Source: Johnsonella sp.
Lineage (GTDB): Bacteria; Bacillota; Clostridia; Lachnospirales; Lachnospiraceae
Direction of reading: 5' to 3'
NCBI GenBank assembly: GCA_030529445.1
Contig: JAUMWW010000001.1
Span: 1 to 64,000 of the forward strand
DNA length: 64,000 nt
The notes below the pieces were generated by a model. It was not told the DNA's origin and made no database searches. It saw only the letters and a list, made by a program, of their open reading frames with translations. Numbering within the stretch: position 1 is the first letter of the stretch; every line of letters begins with the position of its first letter. Shown piece after piece: positions 18,109 through 26,501 of this stretch. The position numbers were made by a program, and so were the translations under genes.

Positions 18109-19080
18109 ATGAGTTCTGTATTGGTGACCGCAATAGGTTCCTATGCTGCGGATATAGTGATTAAGAATTTGAAAAAGGGCGGATTTTTTGTTGTCGGCTG
18201 TGATATTAACAGCAGGGAAAAGATCGCAAATTCTCTGGAAACGGATGCTTTTTATATTGCACCCTATGTGAGAGAGAAAGAGAGCTATCTGAACTTTATA
18301 CTCGATCTTTGCAGAAAAGAAAAAATCGAATATATTATTCCCTTGACGGATATCGAGGTTGACCTTTTGAGCCTCCACAGAGAGAGGCTTAAGCAGGAGG
18401 GAATCACCGTATGCATATCCTCTATGCATACGGTGGAATTATGCAGAAACAAGCTTGCATTGGAGAGATATGTATCGGAGCATACCGATATTCGGACGAT
18501 TCCGACGGCGATGCTTTCCCCGCAGGAGCCGCCCTCTTTTCCGGCGGTATGTAAGCCGATTAACGGCAGGAGCAGCGAGGGACTGCGCTATATCCGTTCT
18601 CTGGAGGAATGGGAGCATTTTGTAAAAACGGAGAATACAAAGCATTATATTGTGCAGCCCTATATCGAAGGAGAGATTATCTGTACGGATATCATCAGAG
18701 ATGCAAAAAATCATCATACCGTCTGTATTCCGAGACAGGAGCTGCTCAGAACCTTTAACGGCGCCGGGCTTTCCGTCCTTGTTTTTCAGGATGAGAAGCT
18801 GCAAAAGATCTGTAAAACCCTGGCGGAAAAGCTGGATATCAGAGGCTGCGTCAATTTTGAATTTATCAGAAGCAGAGAGGGAGAGCATTATTTTATGGAA
18901 TGCAATCCGAGATTTTCGGGGGGAGTTGTTTTTTCCTGCATGGCGGGGTATGACTGCGTCCTCAATCATATGAGATGCTATGCTCAGGGCGGAATTGAAG
19001 ATTTTAAGCTCGGTGAAGAGCTTTATATTGCAAGAAAATATACGGAATACATCACCGGACGAAAGACAAAGGAAGAATAA
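18109..19080 (+). CDS. ATP-grasp enzyme, carbamoyl-phosphate-synthase-like
   Basis: 323 residues. An N-terminal Rossmann-like domain (VLVTAIGSYAADIVIKNLKKGG, PLTDIEVDLLS) is followed by an ATP-grasp domain with CKPINGRSSEGL as nucleotide-binding strand and loop, and FEFIRSREGEHYFMECNPRFSGG as the metal-binding end (Glu and Asn). Such enzymes activate a carboxylate as acylphosphate and join it to an amine or other nucleophile. Between a GT2 gene and a flippase gene it may add an acid or amino acid to a sugar of the glycan, but no substrate can be named. A 103-base gap precedes it. Confidence 0.8.
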   Translation: MSSVLVTAIGSYAADIVIKNLKKGGFFVVGCDINSREKIANSLETDAFYIAPYVREKESYLNFILDLCRKEKIEYIIPLTDIEVDLLSLHRERLKQEGITVCISSMHTVELCRNKLALERYVSEHTDIRTIPTAMLSPQEPPSFPAVCKPINGRSSEGLRYIRSLEEWEHFVKTENTKHYIVQPYIEGEIICTDIIRDAKNHHTVCIPRQELLRTFNGAGLSVLVFQDEKLQKICKTLAEKLDIRGCVNFEFIRSREGEHYFMECNPRFSGGVVFSCMAGYDCVLNHMRCYAQGGIEDFKLGEELYIARKYTEYITGRKTKEE

Positions 19081-19094
19081 AGGAAACAGAAAAT

Positions 19095-20390
19095 ATGGAT
19101 ATCATAGGCAGGCTGATGCTCGGAGGGGATAAAAATCCGGAGAGGAGAAATCTGATATGGAATATGCTGGGAAGCGCCGTATATGCGATTACCAGCATGC
19201 TGCTCGGAGTTGCCGCAATCAGAATACTGGGAGACGAAGAGGGGGGCATTGTATTTTTTGCATTTTCCACCCTCGGTCAGCAGCTCTATATTATTTCTTA
19301 TTTCGGAATGCGTCCCGTCCAGATGACGGATATGTCATGGAAATTCAGCTTCGGGGATTATAGAGCCTTTCGCCTCCTGAGCGCGGGAGCGGCGGCGCTT
19401 TGTCTGCTGCTTTATCTGTTGCTTTTTGCAAAGCAGGGATCGATAGCTCTGATATGGGCAGCCATGGTCGGATATAAGATTGCAGACGGCTTTGCCGATT
19501 GCTATGAAACCGAATATCAAAGGCAGGGAAGGCTGGATATGACGGGAAAATCCAATTTTCTGCGTACGATTTTTTCTGCCGCGGTTTTTTTGCTTACCCT
19601 GGCTTTTTCCAAAAATGTCGTATTCGGTTCTCTTGCCTTTTTAGGCGCGGGGCTGCTCTCCGTATATGCATTTGCGATAATACCGCTGAGACTGCTGAAA
19701 GGAGTGGATTACCGAAAGAAAAAGTCAACGCTTTTGCCCCTGTTTCATCTTGGGAAATGGCTCTTTCTTTCGTCCTTCATCGATATTTATGTATTTGCGG
19801 CGGCAAAATACGCGGTCAACTCTTATTTGGGAAATGAGGCGAATGCGTATTTCAGCCTGATCTTCATTCCGACTTCGATCATCAATTTGATGGCGGGCTT
19901 TATCATCCGCCCGGCACTGACGAAGTTAAGCATTGCTTATGAAACGGGAGAAAAGAAGAGATTCCTTCGGGGAATAAAAAAGATTCTCTTTTGGATTATC
20001 GGATTTACCCTGCTTGGGGCGGCAGGAGGAAAAATCTTAGGCATAAGATTTCTCGCTCTGATCGTCGGCAGGGAAAAAGAAGCGCTGATGGCTTATGAGG
20101 GTGCACTTATTCTTCTGATCCTGGGAGGAGGCTTTTATGCGCTGCTGAATCTCTTTTATTATATTCTGGTGATTATTAAAGCAAGAAGGGCAATTTTTAT
20201 CGCATACAGCATCGCCGCGGTAACGGCATTTTTCCTGAGCGGATATTCGGTGCGGCAGTTGGGAATAAAAGGGGGAGCGATCGCCTATCTGATTCTTATG
20301 TTGCTGCTGAGTCTTATGTTTATTGCGGTATTTATCAAGAAGATATTTTGGGAAAGCGTTTTTGGAAAGCGCATTGAGCGGGGAGAATGA
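19095..20390 (+). CDS. Second polysaccharide flippase-like membrane protein
   Basis: 431 residues with about 12 hydrophobic segments and the MOP-superfamily opening RNLIWNMLGSAVYAITSMLLGVAAIRILG. Shorter than, and only distantly similar to, the flippase at 15555. It likely moves a lipid-linked glycan. The last bases overlap the following glycosyltransferase gene by four (ATGA). Whether each flippase has its own substrate is unknown. Confidence 0.8.
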   Translation: MDIIGRLMLGGDKNPERRNLIWNMLGSAVYAITSMLLGVAAIRILGDEEGGIVFFAFSTLGQQLYIISYFGMRPVQMTDMSWKFSFGDYRAFRLLSAGAAALCLLLYLLLFAKQGSIALIWAAMVGYKIADGFADCYETEYQRQGRLDMTGKSNFLRTIFSAAVFLLTLAFSKNVVFGSLAFLGAGLLSVYAFAIIPLRLLKGVDYRKKKSTLLPLFHLGKWLFLSSFIDIYVFAAAKYAVNSYLGNEANAYFSLIFIPTSIINLMAGFIIRPALTKLSIAYETGEKKRFLRGIKKILFWIIGFTLLGAAGGKILGIRFLALIVGREKEALMAYEGALILLILGGGFYALLNLFYYILVIIKARRAIFIAYSIAAVTAFFLSGYSVRQLGIKGGAIAYLILMLLLSLMFIAVFIKKIFWESVFGKRIERGE

Positions 20391-21328
20391 GATTGAATAA
20401 GAGGGTAGATATTGTCATTCCGGTATACAGACCGGATAAAAGATTTATTCCGCTGCTTAAGAGGTTGAGCAGGCAGAGCATCCGGCCGCAAAGGATTATT
20501 TTGATCAATACGGAAAAAAAGATATGGGATGAAGCGGGAATCGAGGATCGACTTAAGGAGGAAGGTCTGGAGGGCTTATGCAGAGTGCATCATATCACAA
20601 AAGCGGAATTTGATCATGGAAGAAGCCGGAATCTTGGTGTCGGCTTTTCCGATACGGAGTATTTTATCTGCATGACGCAGGATGCGCTGCCCTATGACGA
20701 ATTGCTGATCGAGCATCTGCTTCGGCATTTGGATGAAGAGATTAAGCTCGTTTATGCAAGGCAGATCCCTTATGATAATGCGGGACTGATCGAGAGCTTT
20801 ACCAGATCCTATAATTATCCCGAGCAGTCCGCGGTAAAGTCCGCAAAGGATAGAGAAAAATACGGGATCAAGCTTTATTTTGCCTCCAATGTATGCGCCG
20901 CATATGAGAGAAGCTTCTTTGATGAGGCGGGAGGCTTTGAGGGGGATCTCGTGCTCAATGAGGATATGCTTTTTGCCAAGAAGGTCTTGGACAGTGGTAA
21001 GAAAATCAGGTATGAGGCGGAGGCGAAGGTGCTGCATTCCCATCGCTACAGCGGAATGGAGCAGGTGAAGAGGAATTTCGATATCGGAAGCTCTCATGCC
21101 GCCCATCCGGAGGTTTTTGGGGAGCTTAAAAGTGAAGGAGAGGGAATGAGGCTGGTAAGAAGCACGGCTTCCTATCTGCTTAGCAATAAAGCGCCGCTTC
21201 GGATCATCGAGCTGATTTATATCAGCGCATGCAAATATATCGGATACAGGCTGGGGAAAAGCTGTCGCCTGCTTCCGAAAGCGCTCTGTCGCAGGCTGGG
21301 CTCAAATCAATCATATTGGGAGAAATAA
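20387..21328 (+). CDS. Glycosyltransferase family 2, rhamnosyltransferase-like
   Basis: 313 residues. VDIVIPVYRPDKRFIPLL, the motif FDHGRSRNLG and MTQDALPYDELLIEH identify the rhamnosyltransferase subgroup seen in RgpB- and O-antigen-type loci, in which the canonical DxD is replaced by QDA. Further on come SNVCAAYERSFFDEAGGF and the acidic NEDMLFAKKVL catalytic-base region. It probably adds rhamnose, which fits rfbC and rfbD in the same window, but that is inferred. Confidence 0.86.
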   Translation: MRLNKRVDIVIPVYRPDKRFIPLLKRLSRQSIRPQRIILINTEKKIWDEAGIEDRLKEEGLEGLCRVHHITKAEFDHGRSRNLGVGFSDTEYFICMTQDALPYDELLIEHLLRHLDEEIKLVYARQIPYDNAGLIESFTRSYNYPEQSAVKSAKDREKYGIKLYFASNVCAAYERSFFDEAGGFEGDLVLNEDMLFAKKVLDSGKKIRYEAEAKVLHSHRYSGMEQVKRNFDIGSSHAAHPEVFGELKSEGEGMRLVRSTASYLLSNKAPLRIIELIYISACKYIGYRLGKSCRLLPKALCRRLGSNQSYWEK

Positions 21329-21329
21329 G

Positions 21330-22037
21330 ATGAGCGATACGATTTTGATCATTCCGGCATTCAATGAGGAAAGCAATATTGCCGGAGTGATAGAAAAGCT
21401 GAAAAATCATCATCCGGATCTGGATTATATCATTATCGACGACGGCTCCTCGGATGATACCGCCAAGATATGCAAAGAGAGGGGATATCATATCCTCAGC
21501 CTTTCGGTAAATCTCGGTTTGGCAGGCGCTTTCCAGACCGGAATGCGCTATGCGTATGAAAAGGGCTATCTTTTTGCCGTGCAGTTTGACGGAGACGGAC
21601 AGCATAGGGCGGAATATGTGCATTCCATGCGTGAAAGGAGTGCTCGGGGCTATGATATCGTGATCGCCTCCCGATTCGTCGAGGAAAGGAAGCCTTTTTC
21701 TATGAGAATGATCGGCAGCAGGCTGATCAGCTTCGCTATTTTTTTGACGACGGGGGCAAGGCTTGGCGATCCGACCTCGGGGATGAGGCTTTATAATCGC
21801 AAGGCAATGGAGGAATTTGCACTGAATATTAATTATGCTCCGGAGCCGGATACCATCTCCTATCTCCTGAAGCAGGGGATGAAGATCTCCGAGGTACAGG
21901 CGAGGATGGATGAAAGAGAGGGAGGGACGAGTTATTTGACTCCGCTAAGGTCAATCAACTATATGTTCAGAATGCTTTCCTCCATTCTGCTGATCCAGAA
22001 TTTCAGAAAGAGAAATGCAAAGTACAGAGCGAGGTGA
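21330..22037 (+). CDS. Glycosyltransferase family 2, DPM1/polyprenyl-phosphate type
   Basis: 235 residues. ILIIPAFNEESNIAGVI, IDDGSSDDTAKI, NLGLAGAFQTGMRYA and the metal motif FDGDGQH are typical of transferases that load a single sugar onto polyprenyl phosphate. No C-terminal membrane segments, unlike GtrB. It begins one base after the preceding stop and is followed by DUF2304 and DUF2142 genes, a common trio in which the membrane partner then uses the lipid-linked sugar on the outer face (inferred). Confidence 0.87.
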   Translation: MSDTILIIPAFNEESNIAGVIEKLKNHHPDLDYIIIDDGSSDDTAKICKERGYHILSLSVNLGLAGAFQTGMRYAYEKGYLFAVQFDGDGQHRAEYVHSMRERSARGYDIVIASRFVEERKPFSMRMIGSRLISFAIFLTTGARLGDPTSGMRLYNRKAMEEFALNINYAPEPDTISYLLKQGMKISEVQARMDEREGGTSYLTPLRSINYMFRMLSSILLIQNFRKRNAKYRAR

Positions 22038-22043
22038 GAAGAG

Positions 22044-22448
22044 ATGACTTTAATGCTTAGGGCGGTATTGCTGATCGGCTCGGTCATGGCGGGAGTATCG
22101 GTGATCCATAGAATACGAAAATCCAGGCTTCAGATAGAGGATGCTTTGTTTTGGGTTTGCTTCAGCGGAGCATTGATTCTGATCGCCGTATTTCCCGGCC
22201 TTATCTACAGGCTTGCGATTTTCAGCGGCACCAAGTCTCCGGCAAACCTGCTTTATCTGATCATTATAGCGGTGCTTATTTTAAAGATTTTTTCCATGAG
22301 CTTGCAGATATCCGCTTTAAACGGAAAAATCAGCAAGCTGGTGCAGGATATCGCACTTAAGGAGGAAGCGGGGAGAGAGAAGGCGCAGGAGGGGAAGTTG
22401 CATTCGGAGGAAAATTATGGAGAACTTGAAGAGACTGTGTCGAAATAA
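22044..22448 (+). CDS. DUF2304 family small membrane protein
   Basis: 134 residues with three hydrophobic segments (about 5-22, 35-55 and 68-88), then a charged coiled tail (KISKLVQDIALKEEAGREK). The size, the segment pattern and the place directly behind a DPM1-type GT2 fit DUF2304. Its biochemical role is not established; a membrane tether for the transferase is plausible. Its last 32 bases overlap the next gene. Confidence 0.75.
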   Translation: MTLMLRAVLLIGSVMAGVSVIHRIRKSRLQIEDALFWVCFSGALILIAVFPGLIYRLAIFSGTKSPANLLYLIIIAVLILKIFSMSLQISALNGKISKLVQDIALKEEAGREKAQEGKLHSEENYGELEETVSK

Positions 22449-24063
22449 GATCGTTCTGTCCATGCTCGGGCTCTCATTTTTTATGCTTTGGCATGCTCAG
22501 GACGTCCGTCTTGTTGCCTCGCTGAAAGAGGAGATGCGCTTTATTCGGGGAGAATACTTTCTTCTCTGTATTTTTTTGTTATTTACGGTGCTGCTTTCCG
22601 CATACTTTTTTTTGCGCCCCGATGCGAAAGAGAGCTTTGCAAGAAGAAAAGAAAGCCCTGCGCTGCATATCCGCTTTCTGCTTCTTTCGCTGCTTTTGGG
22701 AATCGGGTATCTTTTTGTATTTCGAGGCATCAGCGCGCCGGATGAGATCAGCCATTATATCGGAAGCTATAAGCTTTCGAGCATGGTTTTGGGAGAGAAG
22801 GCGGTAGTGGATACCGGTCATGTGATCGTCAGAGAAGAGGATTATTTTCTCGAGGATTTGGAGGATCTGGCGGATGAGAGCCAAAACAGCGATTATATTC
22901 CGCAGATATTGGGAAGGGATCTGCAGGCGAGGGATTTCTACATCATAAAGAATTGGAGCGGGCTCTATCAAAAAAGCGAAGCAATCAGAGTATCCAGGCA
23001 TATTCCGGTGAGGACGACGCCCTTGATTTATATCCCGCAGATTCTGGGGATCAGCCTCGCAAGGCTGCTCAGGCTCAATACGATCGGGCTGATTACGCTG
23101 GGAAAGCTTTTTAATTTGATTGCCTATGTATTGCTCTTAAGCTATGCGATTTATTTGCTGCCCTTCGGAAAAAACATACTTTTTGCCGCGGCACTTCTTC
23201 CGATGAGTATGCATCTTGGCGCTTCCATGTCCTATGATGCGATGATCATCGCTCTGGTATCCGTGTTTTTGGCAAAGGTTTTTTCGATGGCATACGGGAA
23301 AGCAAAGGCAAATATCCGGGATATTCTGCTTTTGGCTCTGATTACCCTTATTTTTTCACCCTGCAAGATGATTTATTCCCTTCTGATTTTCAGCTATCTG
23401 ATCATAGGAGAGGATAAGTTCGGAAATAAAAAAATCAAATACGGAGGATTCGCCCTGATTCTCCTTTCCTTTATCGCGGCGATGTTTCTGGTGAATGCGG
23501 CGACGATACAGAGCTATGCCACGGCGGGAAGCAATAATTTGGAATGGGCGAAGGAGGCGGGGTATACCATCAAAGAGCTGATCAAAAGACCTTTATTTAC
23601 GGTGAAGATGCTCTATCATACCCTGCTTTGGCAGGCACAGTATTATCATATGACGATGATAGGCGCATATCTGGGAAATATCATCGAAGCCCTGGATATC
23701 CCCTATTTATTGATACAGGTCTTCAGCATGGGGCTTTTGCTCCTCTCTTTGAGGGGGGAGGAGGGGAAAAACCCGATGAAGCCTCGGGAGAGACTCTGGA
23801 TAGGTCTTTTGATCCTTTCGGTGATCGGCGCCGCCATGCTTTCGATGTTTATCGCATGGACGCCGAGAAATGCGGATACGATACTGGGAGTGCAGGGAAG
23901 GTATTTTCTTCCTCTTTTGATGCCCGCTCTCTTATTGCTTGATAATCCCTATATCATCAGCCGGATAAAAAACGTCAATGCACTGCTCTTTGTCTTTGTC
24001 TGGAGCAATGCATATGCATTGGCAAGGCTGTATTCGATTGTCTGTCTCAGAATCGAGATATAG
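22417..24063 (+). CDS. DUF2142 family polytopic membrane protein, probable GT-C-type transferase
   Basis: 548 residues with about 11-13 membrane segments. The first outer loop has ISAPDEISHYIGSYKLS, matching the acidic PDExxH loop of DUF2142; in GT-C enzymes an acidic residue in this loop is catalytic. A long extracytoplasmic stretch (about 125-200) follows. Inferred role: moving a polyprenyl-phosphate-linked sugar onto a surface glycan, fed by the GT2 at 21330. GGAGG lies six bases upstream, inside the DUF2304 gene. Last gene of the first glycan run. Confidence 0.75.
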   Translation: MENLKRLCRNKIVLSMLGLSFFMLWHAQDVRLVASLKEEMRFIRGEYFLLCIFLLFTVLLSAYFFLRPDAKESFARRKESPALHIRFLLLSLLLGIGYLFVFRGISAPDEISHYIGSYKLSSMVLGEKAVVDTGHVIVREEDYFLEDLEDLADESQNSDYIPQILGRDLQARDFYIIKNWSGLYQKSEAIRVSRHIPVRTTPLIYIPQILGISLARLLRLNTIGLITLGKLFNLIAYVLLLSYAIYLLPFGKNILFAAALLPMSMHLGASMSYDAMIIALVSVFLAKVFSMAYGKAKANIRDILLLALITLIFSPCKMIYSLLIFSYLIIGEDKFGNKKIKYGGFALILLSFIAAMFLVNAATIQSYATAGSNNLEWAKEAGYTIKELIKRPLFTVKMLYHTLLWQAQYYHMTMIGAYLGNIIEALDIPYLLIQVFSMGLLLLSLRGEEGKNPMKPRERLWIGLLILSVIGAAMLSMFIAWTPRNADTILGVQGRYFLPLLMPALLLLDNPYIISRIKNVNALLFVFVWSNAYALARLYSIVCLRIEI

Positions 24064-24085
24064 GAAAATGTTTTGCAGGAAGAAG

Positions 24086-24124
24086 AAGCCCTGAAAGAAG
24101 CTGTTTTTAAGGGATCAGGGCTTT
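24086..24124. terminator. Hairpin between convergent genes, possible terminator
   Basis: AAGCCCTGA (24086-24094) pairs with TCAGGGCTT (24115-24123) followed by a short T run. It lies just past the DUF2142 gene and overlaps the stop codon of the minus-strand gene. The T tract is short, so termination may be partial. Confidence 0.45.
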
Positions 24125-24879
24125 CGAAATTCCGTGGCGTGCTTCCTTGCCCAAAGAGGGAAGAGGCTGCGCTGAAGACGATCATTTTCGCGTTCCTTTA
24201 TGGAAACCGCTTCAAAAAAGCTCTTCCATATCAGGCGGCAGGGATCATGCATTCGCTCCGTCCGGGAAAGCGCCTTGATTTCCTTTTCATTCAATCCGTA
24301 GAGATAGAACTCGCTGTCGGCAGGATGCACGGCGGCGAGTTTTCTTTTGTCGTCGATGATCATCCAGTGCAGGGAGGGCATCCGGTCGGAAAAATGCTCC
24401 GCAAGAAGGGAAAGAATATGATTTTTCGGCTCCAGATGGCAGACGAGAAGCTTCCCTTCCGCCGAATCGAATCTGGCAAAGCCCTTTGTCTTATGCAGCT
24501 CATTTCCGACATTTCGATATGCTTTGAGGATTCTCAGGACCGAGGGCTCGGTCTGCATTTCCATCACTTTCTTTCCCTCCCGAAAACCGATTTGCAAAAA
24601 GCGGTAGAGATCGTCCGATACATCATATTGGCAGAGCGTGCCGTAACAAAAGGCGAGACAGGCCTCAAAGGAGATCTTTTTTTGAACGGATGAGATCACC
24701 TTGGCGGCTTTTTCCGTATCGGTGCGGGTATAGACGTATTCGTCAAAAAGAGAATGCTGGATAAGAGGCTCTCTTATGATGCGAAGAGCCTCGCCCCGAT
24801 GCGAGAGCGACCATTCCCATGCATCATAGATGCAGCTTGCGATATCTTCGGTTCCGCCCCGGCAAACAAATACTTTCAT
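24115..24879 (-). CDS. TIGR03915-type probable DNA metabolism protein
   Basis: 254 residues. The opening KVFVCRGGTEDIASCIYDAWEW, the central MQTEPSVLRILKAYRNVGNELHKTKGFARF and the end DPCRLIWKSFFEAVSIKERENDRLQRSLFPLWARKHATEF fit the TIGR03915 family, always found beside a TIGR03916 radical-SAM protein. It overlaps that partner by four bases (ATGA), so the two are translationally coupled. The pair is presumed to act in DNA repair or modification; the reaction is not known. It sits on the opposite strand to the glycan genes on both sides. Confidence 0.85.
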   Translation of the reverse strand: MKVFVCRGGTEDIASCIYDAWEWSLSHRGEALRIIREPLIQHSLFDEYVYTRTDTEKAAKVISSVQKKISFEACLAFCYGTLCQYDVSDDLYRFLQIGFREGKKVMEMQTEPSVLRILKAYRNVGNELHKTKGFARFDSAEGKLLVCHLEPKNHILSLLAEHFSDRMPSLHWMIIDDKRKLAAVHPADSEFYLYGLNEKEIKALSRTERMHDPCRLIWKSFFEAVSIKERENDRLQRSLFPLWARKHATEFRKP

Positions 24880-25532
24880 CGCCCCCCTCCCCCGCTTGAA
24901 GAAGAGAGGGAGGAAGAAAAATCAAGCCCGAAATCCTCAAAGAGGGAGAGCTGCCGATGCGAGGGGGAAGAAATACGGAAGTTTTCTTTCCGGTTTCCCA
25001 GGATTAATTCTTTGCCGATATAGGATTGCTCGATGGGAATTTTATCCATCATCCGCCCCTTGCAGGTAATAAAATAACGGGCTCTTTTTAAAACAACGCC
25101 AAGCCTGCGCAGAGAATCAAAATCGAGGCTCGCATGCTTTCTCGCCTCCAGTATGCGATATGCGGATCTCGGACCGATGCCGGGAATGCGAAGCAGCATG
25201 GAGAGGGGAGCGAGCCCGATCTCCACGGGAAAGAGAGAGAGATTGCGAAGCGCCCAATTGCATTTTGGATCCAGAAGCTCATTGAAATAAGGCTCTTTCG
25301 GACTGAGCAGCTCATCGGCATGAAAGCCGTAAAATCGCAAAAGCCAGTCCGCCTGATAGAGTCTGTGCTCGCGAAGCAGCGGAGGCGGAGTGCCCGGAGG
25401 AGGAAGGGCGGCATCCCGGTTGATCGGGATATAGGCGGAGTAAAACACTCTTTTGAGATCATAGGAGGTATAGAGGTTTTGACTTGCTTTCAAAATGCAG
25501 TAATCACTCTCATCGCCTGCTCCGATAATCAT
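24876..25532 (-). CDS. Radical-SAM C-terminal fragment (after the amber codon)
   Basis: 218 residues beginning at an ATG directly behind the TAG, same frame. It carries the RIPGIGPRSAYRILEARK helix-hairpin-helix and a Ser/Gly-rich end. There is no ribosome site before this ATG, so independent initiation is unlikely; it would be made only by readthrough or re-initiation on the adjacent stop. Confidence 0.5.
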   Translation of the reverse strand: MIIGAGDESDYCILKASQNLYTSYDLKRVFYSAYIPINRDAALPPPGTPPPLLREHRLYQADWLLRFYGFHADELLSPKEPYFNELLDPKCNWALRNLSLFPVEIGLAPLSMLLRIPGIGPRSAYRILEARKHASLDFDSLRRLGVVLKRARYFITCKGRMMDKIPIEQSYIGKELILGNRKENFRISSPSHRQLSLFEDFGLDFSSSLSSSSGGGGR

Positions 25533-26351
25533 CTACGTGCTTTGACCGGCAGGCGCGAAGGCGGCTTTTGCTTCGGGCTCGATCAGGGCGGGAGGGGGAA
25601 GAGCCGGGGAGGAGGAAAGAGAGGGAAGCGGGGAGGTGATTTGCTCTCTCGGGCTTTCTCCGGGAAAAAAGATGCTCTCCGAAAGATATCGGTTGCTGCG
25701 GCTGCGCTCCATCTGCCCGGATTTGCCCAGTGCAAGGCGCTGTCCGGCAATCGTAGCGCCGATTTTTTGCATCGGCTGAAGGAGAGACTCAAAGCTCTTA
25801 TGCGGGGCGAGTTTTTTGAGAGACAAAGCAGTGGGAAGCTCGAGATTGATGCTGATCCTGTCCGCAAGATATCCGGCTGCGCAGATCAGCTCCTCGGGAG
25901 CGCCCGGAATCGCCTTGACATGGATATAACCTCGGAAGCTGTATTTTTTTCGCAGCAAAATCAGCGCCCTGCAGATCATCTCCATTGTATAAGCGGGGGA
26001 TCTGAGGATGCCGGAGCTCAGAAACAAGCCCTCGATATAGTTCCTCTGATAGAATTCCACAGTGAGCGAGGCGATTTCTTCGGGAGTAAATGCCGTTCTG
26101 GGAATATCGTTGGAGGAGCGGTTTGCACAGTATTTGCAGTCGAAGATGCAGTGATTGGTCATCAGCACCTTGAGCAGAGAAATGCATCTGCCGTCTGCGG
26201 AGAAACTATGACAAATGCCGGATGCACAGGCATTGCCGAGAGCTCCTTTCTTCCCTCTTTTATCAATGCCGCTGGAAGTACATGCCACATCATATTTTGC
26301 CGCATCGGCAAGTATTTTGATTTTTTCCTGTAAATTCAGTTCCTGATTCAT
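25533..26351 (-). CDS. Radical-SAM N-terminal fragment (before the amber codon)
   Basis: 272 residues holding the complete cluster-binding motif Cys68/Cys72/Cys75 and most of the radical-SAM barrel, ending at TAG right after FAPAGQST. ATG 26351 is chosen because the protein then begins as family members do; an open frame runs further upstream to 26921 but has no coding character. A -10 box lies only six bases before this ATG. Confidence 0.6.
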   Translation of the reverse strand: MNQELNLQEKIKILADAAKYDVACTSSGIDKRGKKGALGNACASGICHSFSADGRCISLLKVLMTNHCIFDCKYCANRSSNDIPRTAFTPEEIASLTVEFYQRNYIEGLFLSSGILRSPAYTMEMICRALILLRKKYSFRGYIHVKAIPGAPEELICAAGYLADRISINLELPTALSLKKLAPHKSFESLLQPMQKIGATIAGQRLALGKSGQMERSRSNRYLSESIFFPGESPREQITSPLPSLSSSPALPPPALIEPEAKAAFAPAGQST

Positions 26352-26357
26352 ATCTCC

Positions 26358-26386
26358 ATTATACAAACATATGTTCGATAAAACAA
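26358..26386 (-). promoter_or_regulatory. Predicted promoter for the radical-SAM gene pair
   Basis: TTGTTT (26386-26381), 17 bases, then a perfect TATAAT (26363-26358). Only six bases separate the -10 from the start codon at 26351, so the transcript would start at or next to the ATG and be leaderless. Confidence 0.5.
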
Positions 26387-26460
26387 GAGATTTTAAAAGA
26401 TAAGAGAAAAATGCTTTTTCCGGCAGAAAAGATTTAAGAATGGCATTTAAAAGCATAATA

Positions 26461-26469
26461 TGGTAAAAT
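26461..26469 (+). promoter_or_regulatory. Predicted extended -10 promoter for rfbC and the exporter genes
   Basis: TGGTAAAAT is an extended -10 element 32 bases before the rfbC start. No good -35 at the right distance, which extended -10 promoters can lack. Confidence 0.45.
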
Positions 26470-26501
26470 CGTATATCAATAAAAATCTGGCAGGAGTTAA
26501 G

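Larger units (their letters stand above)
24876..26351 (-). pseudogene. TIGR03916-type DNA modification/repair radical-SAM gene interrupted by an in-frame amber codon
   Basis: Reading through one TAG gives a continuous 491-residue protein with the full family layout. The start is MNQELNLQEKIKILADAAKYD. The radical-SAM cluster is Cys68-x3-Cys72-x2-Cys75 (CIFDCKYC), followed by the FAPAGQST motif. A helix-hairpin-helix motif RIPGIGPRSAYRILEARK lies near the C-terminus. Codon 273 (25535-25533) is TAG exactly between FAPAGQST and MIIGAGDESDY. Family members carry a residue there, from memory Gln, which one C-to-T change from CAG would explain. No other lesion is visible. It may be a true nonsense mutation, a sequencing error or a suppressed stop. 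The two halves are listed separately. Confidence 0.8.

Noticed and set aside
25134-26333. Plus-strand open frame of 399 codons
   Set aside because: It is opposite the radical-SAM gene, whose cluster motif, helix-hairpin-helix and partner gene are all on the minus strand.
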